The notes beneath the pieces are model-generated. The model made no database searches. It worked only from the letters and a program-made list of their open reading frames with translations, and was not told the DNA's origin. A stretch of 6,504 bases of DNA from Gemmatimonadota bacterium (GTDB taxonomy: Bacteria > Gemmatimonadota > Gemmatimonadetes > Longimicrobiales > Gaopeijiaceae). Below are positions 1-4,484 of this stretch, one piece after another. Location of the stretch: NCBI GenBank assembly GCA_016209995.1, contig JACQVC010000102.1, forward strand, positions 1 to 6,504, in the 5' to 3' direction. Within the stretch, counting starts at the first letter, position 1, and each line of letters starts with the position of its first letter. Both the position numbers and the translations under genes were made by a program.

Positions 1-55
1 GCGCAGGGGTCCCCGCAAGCGAGGAGCTTCGTGGGGGTAGGGGCCCCACGATCCA
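1..55. repeat. GC-rich palindromic repeat, copy 1 of a tandem pair
   Basis: This 55-bp unit is repeated identically at 83-137, with a period of 82 bp. It contains two palindromes. One is GGGGTCCCC at 6-14. The other is a hairpin whose stem TCGTGGGG (29-36) pairs with CCCCACGA (44-51) around a 7-nt loop. The unit begins at the window edge, so it may extend or have more copies to the left. The identity of the two copies and the related units near 3205-3377 show a dispersed repeat family. Its function is unknown. Confidence 0.9.
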
Positions 56-82
56 CCGAGGAGGGGCGACGAGCGGCGCGGG

Positions 83-137
83 GCGCAGGGGTCCCCGCAA
101 GCGAGGAGCTTCGTGGGGGTAGGGGCCCCACGATCCA
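83..137. repeat. GC-rich palindromic repeat, copy 2, abutting rfbA
   Basis: This copy is identical to 1-55. Its hairpin stem is 111-118 paired with 126-133. The unit ends 4 bp before the rfbA ATG, so the whole region where a ribosome binding site would normally lie is inside the repeat. A GAGGAG sequence sits at 103-108, just 5' of the hairpin. The 27-bp linker 56-82 between the copies is also rich in G runs. Confidence 0.9.
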
Positions 138-141
138 AACA

Positions 142-1014
142 ATGAAAGGGATCGTTCTGGCGGGAGGATCGGGGACGCGGCTGTACCCGCTGACGCGGGC
201 CGTGTCGAAACAGCTCGTCCCGATCTACAGCAAGCCGATGATCTACTATCCGATCTCGACGCTGATGCTCGCCGGGATCCGCGACATCCTGATCATCGCG
301 ACGCCGGAAGACGTCGGGGCGTTTACACGGCTGCTCGGCAGCGGCCGCGACATCGGCGTGCGTTTCGAGTACGCCGTGCAGCCCCGGCCCGAGGGCCTGG
401 CGCAGGCCTTCATCATCGGGCGCGGGTTCGTCGGCCGCTCGCCCGTGGCGCTCGCGCTCGGCGACAATCTCTTCTACGGCGGCGGACTGGTCGAGCAGCT
501 GCAATCGGCAGCGACCCGCCAGTCGGGGGCGACAGTGTTCGGCTACACCGTGCGCGATCCGGGACGCTACGGCGTCGTGGAGCTCGACGCGGCGGGGCGC
601 GCGGTCGGCATCGAGGAGAAGCCGACCCGGCCGCGATCGTCGTGGGCCGTGACCGGCCTGTACTTCTACGACAACCAGGTGCTCGACATCGCCGCCAGCC
701 TCCAGCCGTCGTCACGGGGAGAGCTCGAAATCACCGACGTGAACCGCCGGTACCTCGAGCAGGGCGCCCTGCACGTCGTGCGCCTGGGCCGAGGAATCGC
801 CTGGCTCGACACCGGCACCTGCGAGGCGCTGCTCCACGCCTCCAACTTCGTGCAGAGCATCGAGGAGCGTCAAGGACTCGTCATCGCCTGCCTGGAGGAA
901 ATCGCGTTTCGGCTGGGCTATATCGACGCGGGGCAGCTCCGGGCGCTCGCCGACCCGATGCGCAACTCGAGCTACGGCCAGTACCTGCTGCGCCTGCTCG
1001 AGCACGATCCGTAA
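142..1014 (+). CDS. rfbA: Glucose-1-phosphate thymidylyltransferase RfbA (RmlA)
   Basis: A cytoplasmic nucleotidyltransferase that joins dTTP and glucose-1-phosphate to make dTDP-glucose, the first step toward dTDP-L-rhamnose and other dTDP-sugars for surface polysaccharides. The 290-residue protein is the usual family length. Visible motifs are the nucleotide-binding [13 protein letters not shown] (6-18, with R13), SKQL with K23, the metal-binding GDN (108-110), EEKP (158-161), GELEITDVN (193-201) and WLDTGT (221-226, with D223). The start at 142 gives the canonical MKGI N-terminus. The frame stays open upstream to 31, but that stretch only translates the GC-rich repeat and was rejected. No Shine-Dalgarno sequence lies within 10 bp of the ATG. 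A cysteine follows WLDTGT where the family usually has histidine. No rfbB, rfbC or rfbD is visible. The gene converges with the S9 peptidase gene. Confidence 0.96.
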   Translation: MKGIVLAGGSGTRLYPLTRAVSKQLVPIYSKPMIYYPISTLMLAGIRDILIIATPEDVGAFTRLLGSGRDIGVRFEYAVQPRPEGLAQAFIIGRGFVGRSPVALALGDNLFYGGGLVEQLQSAATRQSGATVFGYTVRDPGRYGVVELDAAGRAVGIEEKPTRPRSSWAVTGLYFYDNQVLDIAASLQPSSRGELEITDVNRRYLEQGALHVVRLGRGIAWLDTGTCEALLHASNFVQSIEERQGLVIACLEEIAFRLGYIDAGQLRALADPMRNSSYGQYLLRLLEHDP

Positions 1015-1043
1015 CCGCCGGTCCAGCGGGGCGTCGTCGGCGG
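1015..1043. terminator. Possible weak bidirectional hairpin between rfbA and the S9 peptidase gene
   Basis: CCGCCG at 1015-1020 pairs perfectly with CGGCGG at 1038-1043 around a 17-nt loop. It fills the 31-bp gap between the two convergent stop codons. There is no T tract, and short GC-rich stems are common by chance in such DNA, so this is a weak call based mainly on position. Confidence 0.3.
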
Positions 1044-1045
1044 TC

Positions 1046-3088
1046 CTACGATTGCGGCGCCGGCTCCCACGCGTACGCGCGTCCCGAGGTATAGCGTTCG
1101 AACCATTCCATCTCGGCGTTCATCTTGAACAGCTGATGGCGCAGCTCGCCCCAGGCGTGTCCTTCCCGGGGCGCCACGTACAGATGCGTCGGCACACCGT
1201 GGCTCCGGAGCGCCCGGAACATCTCGATCGACTGCGACAGCGGGACCCGCGGGTCGTTCTGGCCGACGAAGAACAGCGTCGGCGTGCGGGCCGACGCCAC
1301 GTCCTTCAGCGGCGAGTGCTCCCAGTAGCGATCGATCACCGAGTCGCGTTGCCACGGCGACCCGCCGAACCAGAGGTCGCGATCGGTCCGGACGTCGGTC
1401 TGCGCGTACATCGAGATCCAGTTGGCGGCTCCGGCGCCTGAGGAAGCGGCCTTGAACCGGTCGGTGACCGTAATCAGCTTGTTCGTCATGTGGCCGCCCG
1501 CGCTCCAGCCCATCACCGCCAGCCGATCGGGATCGGCCACCCCCATCGCGACGACTGCGTCGACGCCCGCGAGCACGTCGAGATGCGCGTGGCGGAAGTA
1601 GCCGCCCACCATGTCGCGGAGAAACACATTGCCGTATCCGGTGCTGCCCCGGTGGTTCGGCCAGAGCACGGCGTAGCCCCTGGCCGTCAACAACTGCTGG
1701 TAGTTGCGCCAGATGAAGGGCCCGAAGCTGTACCGGTCCGATTCGGTGGGACCCCCGTGCACCTGCACGACCAGCGGGTAGCGCTGCTCCGGCCGGTAGT
1801 CGAGCGGATAATGCAGAATGCCTTCGATCGTGACCCCGTCGTCGCCCTTCCAGTGAATCGTCTGCTGGCGCGGCAGCGAGAAGTCGCGAGCCAGGTAGTC
1901 GTAGATTCCCGTCACGCGCACCGGCCGCGCGCCGGGATCGGGCGCCAGGGTCCAGACATCGCCGAACCTGGTCGGCTCGTCCACGAGAAAGATCTGGCGC
2001 CCGCCGCCCGCGACGCTCCACTGCTCGATCGCGTGACGTCCGTCGGTCAGCTGCGTGGCGGTGGCGGTCGCGAGATCGACCCGGAAGATCTCACTGTGGA
2101 CGCCCATGTTCGCGACGATGAGGATGGCGCGGCTGTCGGGGGCCCAGGAGGCGCGCACCACCTCGTGGGGAAAGTCAGGCAGCACGAGCCGCGGCGGGCC
2201 GCCCGTCGCGGGCACCAGAAAGACGTTCGACTGGTAGTAGGACTCGAACGCGGCGTTGACCTCCGCGAGGAAGAGCAGCTGCGAGTTGTCCGGCGCGAGG
2301 GAGCTCTCGGCTTCGCGGGTGCGGTTGTCGGTGACCTGCACAGGGTTTCTGCCGTCCGCGTCGATGATCCACACCTCGCTCAGCGCCGCATCGTCGGGCT
2401 GCGGGGAGGGGGCGCGGTTGATGACGAGACGCCGGCCGTCTGGCGCGACGCTGAAGCCGAGCACGCTGTAGTCGCCGCTTGTCAGGCGCGTCTCGCGTCC
2501 ATCGTCGACCGCCACACGCCAGAGATGCACCTGGCTGAAGGTCTCGTCGAATGCGAAGACGTCGTCTCGCACCCGTTCTCGCTCGAGCTGGTCGGGAGTG
2601 GGCGCGTCGGGCGCCAGGAAGTACAGCGCGCGGCCGTCCGGCGCCCAGGTCGGCGAGGACGGCGTGGTCGGATGATCCGAGAGCGGCTTCGGTTCGCCGC
2701 CGTCGGCAGCCAGCAGGTGAATCTGCATCCGCCCGCCGGCCTGGGCGAGGACGGCCAGCGTCGATCCACTAGGCGACCAGCGGGCCGTGGAGGCGCCGCC
2801 CTCCGACGAGGTCAACTGCCTGAGCGAGGTGCCGTCGGCGTCGACCCGCCAGACCTGCGGCACGCGCCGGCCCAGCTTCCAGTCGGACTCGAGGAACGTG
2901 AAGGCAATCTGGCGGCCGTCGGCGCTGAGCTGCGGGTCGATGACGCGAGGGATGTTGATGAGGTCGACCGCCGTCATCGGCCGTATGCCCTGTGCCGTGC
3001 CGGCGGCCGTCAGCAGGACGAACGCTCCAGCGAGCGCGGGAGCGACGAGCCGCGCGCGCCGGAGGACCGTGTGTTGAGGCTTTCGCAT
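1046..3088 (-). CDS. Exported S9 family (prolyl oligopeptidase-like) serine peptidase
   Basis: A 680-residue peptidase likely to cleave peptides outside the cytoplasm. Residues 1-33 form a signal peptide: basic n-region (RKPQHTVLRRAR), hydrophobic core, then GTAQG. Residues about 45-400 form a beta-propeller of TolB/WD40-like blades, marked by repeated WSPSGS, WAPDGR, VAPDGR, LAPDNS and WAPDSR motifs. The C-terminal alpha/beta-hydrolase domain (about 410-670) carries HGGP (444-447), the RGSTGYG block (480-486), the nucleophile in GWSAGG (S529), D612 in GQNDPRVP and H644 in REGHAWGE. The triad is complete, so activity is expected. The exact subfamily (acylaminoacyl peptidase-like or dipeptidyl peptidase-like) cannot be settled by eye. 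No Shine-Dalgarno sequence precedes the ATG. It is convergent with rfbA and divergent from the zinc-ribbon gene. Confidence 0.95.
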   Translation of the reverse strand: MRKPQHTVLRRARLVAPALAGAFVLLTAAGTAQGIRPMTAVDLINIPRVIDPQLSADGRQIAFTFLESDWKLGRRVPQVWRVDADGTSLRQLTSSEGGASTARWSPSGSTLAVLAQAGGRMQIHLLAADGGEPKPLSDHPTTPSSPTWAPDGRALYFLAPDAPTPDQLERERVRDDVFAFDETFSQVHLWRVAVDDGRETRLTSGDYSVLGFSVAPDGRRLVINRAPSPQPDDAALSEVWIIDADGRNPVQVTDNRTREAESSLAPDNSQLLFLAEVNAAFESYYQSNVFLVPATGGPPRLVLPDFPHEVVRASWAPDSRAILIVANMGVHSEIFRVDLATATATQLTDGRHAIEQWSVAGGGRQIFLVDEPTRFGDVWTLAPDPGARPVRVTGIYDYLARDFSLPRQQTIHWKGDDGVTIEGILHYPLDYRPEQRYPLVVQVHGGPTESDRYSFGPFIWRNYQQLLTARGYAVLWPNHRGSTGYGNVFLRDMVGGYFRHAHLDVLAGVDAVVAMGVADPDRLAVMGWSAGGHMTNKLITVTDRFKAASSGAGAANWISMYAQTDVRTDRDLWFGGSPWQRDSVIDRYWEHSPLKDVASARTPTLFFVGQNDPRVPLSQSIEMFRALRSHGVPTHLYVAPREGHAWGELRHQLFKMNAEMEWFERYTSGRAYAWEPAPQS

Positions 3089-3099
3089 GAGTCAATTGG

Positions 3100-3128
3100 C
3101 GTATAAACTTGGGTTTATCGGCGGTCAG
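3100..3128 (-). promoter_or_regulatory. Candidate promoter for the S9 peptidase gene
   Basis: Reading the minus strand, a -35-like CTGACC (3128-3123) and a -10-like TATACG (3105-3100) each match the sigma-70 consensus at four of six positions and are 17 nt apart, the ideal spacing. Transcription would start near 3093, only about five bases before the ATG at 3088. That would give a nearly leaderless mRNA and would explain the absence of a Shine-Dalgarno sequence. This is one of the few AT-rich patches in the window. The promoter is inferred from sequence only. Confidence 0.4.
3103..3118. promoter_or_regulatory. Inverted repeat, possible operator over the S9 promoter
   Basis: ATAAAC (3103-3108) and GTTTAT (3113-3118) form a perfect 6-bp inverted repeat around TTGG. 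It lies in the spacer and over the start of the candidate -10 element of the S9 gene, where a dimeric repressor would block RNA polymerase. No regulator gene is nearby and the binding protein is unknown. Confidence 0.35.
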
Positions 3129-3162
3129 CGCTCAATTCTCAGTATCGGCCAATCGCGAGCGC

Positions 3163-3183
3163 CTGATAACTGACAACTGACGC
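3163..3183. repeat. Short heptamer repeat (CTGAYAA type)
   Basis: Three consecutive 7-bp units read CTGATAA, CTGACAA and CTGACGC, the last degenerate. They sit in the divergent gap between the S9 gene and the + strand cluster. The array is short, and its function, if any, is unknown. Confidence 0.45.
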
Positions 3184-3185
3184 AT

Positions 3186-3238
3186 CACTCGCGCGGGGCG
3201 CAGGCGGGGGGCAGGGGCCCCACGGACCACTCGCGCGG
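3186..3238. repeat. Direct repeat flanking a degenerate GC-rich palindrome
   Basis: CACTCGCGCGG occurs at 3186-3196 and again at 3228-3238, 42 bp apart. Between them (3205-3229) is a GC-rich palindrome related to the rfbA-upstream repeat, ending in the same CCCCACGGACCA form seen at 3366-3377. Here the stem has a C/A mismatch, so this copy looks decayed. Confidence 0.55.
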
Positions 3239-3310
3239 CGCGGCGCGGGGTGGCCGGGGCGTGCGGTGAGCGCGGTGGGGCCGTGGGGGCCCCGCGCGCG
3301 AATCCGCCTG

Positions 3311-3335
3311 GCGGGGTACGGGGTCCCCGCCATCC
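3311..3335. repeat. GC-rich palindromic repeat, variant copy with compensatory stem change
   Basis: GCGGGG (3311-3316) pairs with CCCCGC (3325-3330) around an 8-nt loop, followed by CATCCAA. It matches the hairpin half of the rfbA-upstream unit, where the arms are GTGGGG and CCCCAC. The T:A pair there is C:G here, so pairing is kept while the sequence changes. The copy also contains GGGGTCCCC at 3320-3328. Confidence 0.7.
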
Positions 3336-3348
3336 AAACATCGCCGCG

Positions 3349-3377
3349 CTTCGTGGGGGCAGGGGCCCCACGGACCA
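3349..3377. repeat. GC-rich palindromic repeat abutting the zinc-ribbon gene
   Basis: This unit closely matches 27-55 and 109-137, including CTTCGTGGGGG and AGGGGCCCCACG. The stem CGTGGGG (3352-3358) pairs with CCCCACG (3366-3372), plus a T-G wobble. It ends three bases before the ATG at 3381, nearly the same placement as the copy before rfbA. A GGGGTCCCC palindrome lies upstream at 3320-3328, so the two-palindrome order seen at 1-55 is kept. Confidence 0.8.
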
Positions 3378-3380
3378 ATA

Positions 3381-3788
3381 ATGTCTGACAGAAAATACCG
3401 CCAGCGTGGCTATCAGGACGAGGCGCGCGGCGACAAGCCGAAGTCGGCGCCCGCTCCGGGGCCGAAAGAGCCGCGGATCGGTCCCAGGACGCCGAACATG
3501 CCCGGTTTCCGCCAGGTGGTTCGCTGCTCGCGCTGCGGCAACCTCCTCACGCAGCCCGGTGAGGAGCGCTGCAAGCGGTGCGGCGCCGATCTGCACAGTT
3601 GTGCGCAGTGCGTCCATTTCGACACGAGCGCCCGGTTCGAATGCACCGAGCCCATTCGGGCGCGGGTGTCGCCCAAGGATGTCCGGAACACGTGCGAATT
3701 CTTCGGCCCGCGCGTCACGGTCGAGCGCGAGACCGGATCGCCAGCGCCCAATGACGCCCGCAAGGCGTTCGATGACTTGTTCAAGTAG
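3381..3788 (+). CDS. Eight-cysteine zinc-ribbon protein of unknown function
   Basis: A 135-residue, probably cytoplasmic protein with no signal peptide or membrane segment. The N-terminus (1-45) is charged, rich in proline and glycine, and likely disordered. C49xxC52 and C64xxC67, each in a CxRCG context, form a typical zinc ribbon. A second cysteine group follows at C74, C77, C88 and C105 (CAQC, FEC, NTCEFF), which could bind a second metal. The C-terminus ends in the short acidic-aromatic motif FDDLFK, which looks like a docking tail. I do not recognise a named family. The start at 3381 is the first ATG after the repeat and has no Shine-Dalgarno sequence. The gene lies 18 bp upstream of the Sec-oxidoreductase gene, suggesting co-transcription. 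The two cysteine groups could be redox-sensitive partners of that protein, but this is speculation. Confidence 0.85.
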   Translation: MSDRKYRQRGYQDEARGDKPKSAPAPGPKEPRIGPRTPNMPGFRQVVRCSRCGNLLTQPGEERCKRCGADLHSCAQCVHFDTSARFECTEPIRARVSPKDVRNTCEFFGPRVTVERETGSPAPNDARKAFDDLFK

Positions 3789-3806
3789 TGCCTGAAGGCT
3801 TTCTCG

Positions 3807-4484
3807 ATGGCTCAATCTTCCCAGTCCGACGCCCAGGCGGTTGCCACACTGCTCGCCTCGCTTCCCAACCCGGTGAAGCTCGTGTTCTTCACCCAGTCGA
3901 TCGGCTGTGACATGTGCCTGCCGGCGCGGCAGGTGCTCGACGAGATCGTCGCCCTCAGCAGGAATCTGACGCTCGAGGAGCTCAACGTCGTGCTCGACAA
4001 GGAGCGGGCTGCCGCCTACGGAGTGGATCGCGCGCCCGCCATCGTGCTCGAGACAGGCCGCGACACCCGCATCCGCTTTCTGGGCGCGCCGCTCGGCTAC
4101 GAAGCGGCGTCGCTCGTCGACGCGATTCAGGTGGCCTCGCACGGAGACTCGGGGCTCAGCGCCGAAAGTCGGGCGCTCGTCGCGCAGGTGGCTGAGCCGA
4201 TCGAGCTGCAGGTGTTCACGACGCCGACTTGACCCCATTGTCCCAGGGCCGTGAGCCTTGCGAATCGAATGGCTGTCGAGAGTCCGTTCATCACGGCGTA
4301 CTGCGTGGAAGCCACCGAGTTTCCCGATCTCGTGAGCCGGCACCAGGTGACGGGCGTGCCCAAGACCGTGGCGATCTCGACGAGCGGCGACGTGCGGGCC
4401 GAGGTGCTCGGTGCCCTGCCCGAAGCCGACTTCGTGAAGCAGATCGTTCAGGCGGTAACGGGTGGCGACACGGACCGCGCCTAG
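3807..4484 (+). CDS. Candidate selenoprotein: two-domain thioredoxin-fold disulfide oxidoreductase with in-frame TGA as Sec142
   Basis: Read through TGA 4230-4232, this is one 225-residue protein built like the protein disulfide oxidoreductase (PDO, glutaredoxin-like) family: two thioredoxin folds in tandem, usually about 215-240 residues. Domain 1 has C34-D-M-C37 and cis-Pro P77 (RAPAIV). Domain 2 has FTTPT-[TGA]-PHCP, giving U142-P-H-C145, then cis-Pro P185 (GVPKTV) and the typical EATEFPDL segment. The TGA occupies the first cysteine of the second active site. Both halves share one frame, and the residues after the TGA show no decay, which argues against a pseudogene. A SECIS-like hairpin follows directly. 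GAAGG at 3794-3798 is a plausible ribosome binding site for the 3807 ATG. A split gene restarting at GTG 4251 is unlikely, because it would discard the active site. A nonsense mutation or base-call error remains possible. There is no signal peptide, so it is probably cytoplasmic. It lies 18 bp after the zinc-ribbon gene and overlaps the M61 gene by 23 bp. Confidence 0.82.
4230..4232 (+). other. In-frame TGA, candidate selenocysteine codon
   Basis: The codons around it read ACG CCG ACT TGA CCC CAT TGT, that is T-P-T-U-P-H-C. Thioredoxin-fold proteins of this type have cysteine at the TGA position. Replacement of the attacking cysteine of a CxxC by selenocysteine is the classic signature of thiol-redox selenoproteins. 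Confidence 0.8.
4235..4272 (+). promoter_or_regulatory. Candidate bacterial SECIS element inside the coding sequence
   Basis: The lower stem pairs CCATT (4235-4239) with AATGG (4268-4272). After an internal loop, the upper stem pairs CAGGGC (4244-4249) with GCCTTG (4255-4260), six pairs including one G-U. The apical loop is CGUGA (4250-4254). The upper stem starts 11 nt after the TGA, as in Escherichia coli fdhF. The second loop base is G, followed by U, and lies 19 nt after the TGA, inside the 16-37 nt range described for bacterial SECIS elements. There is no obvious counterpart of the bulged U of fdhF. The structure was folded by eye. Confidence 0.7.

Noticed and set aside
1..137. CRISPR array
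   Set aside because: Only two copies with internal palindromes and one GC-rich linker are present, with no unique spacer series or cas genes.
31..141. N-terminal extension of RfbA back to an ATG-like start at 31
   Set aside because: It only translates the GC-rich repeat and has no homology; the canonical MKGI start is at 142 and gives the normal family length.
1490..3106. A 538-codon open frame on the + strand opposite the S9 peptidase gene
   Set aside because: The S9 protein on the other strand has clear domains and a full catalytic triad; the antisense frame is an Arg/His/Val-rich GC artefact.
4230..4232. Pseudogene or frameshift explanation for the TGA
   Set aside because: There is no frame change, no other lesion, the stop sits precisely on a catalytic Cys position, and a SECIS-like hairpin follows. 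A point mutation or base-call error cannot be fully excluded.
4251..4484. Separate 77-codon gene starting at GTG 4251
   Set aside because: It is in the same frame as the upstream part and would be a half thioredoxin fold lacking its active site; read-through of the TGA explains it better.
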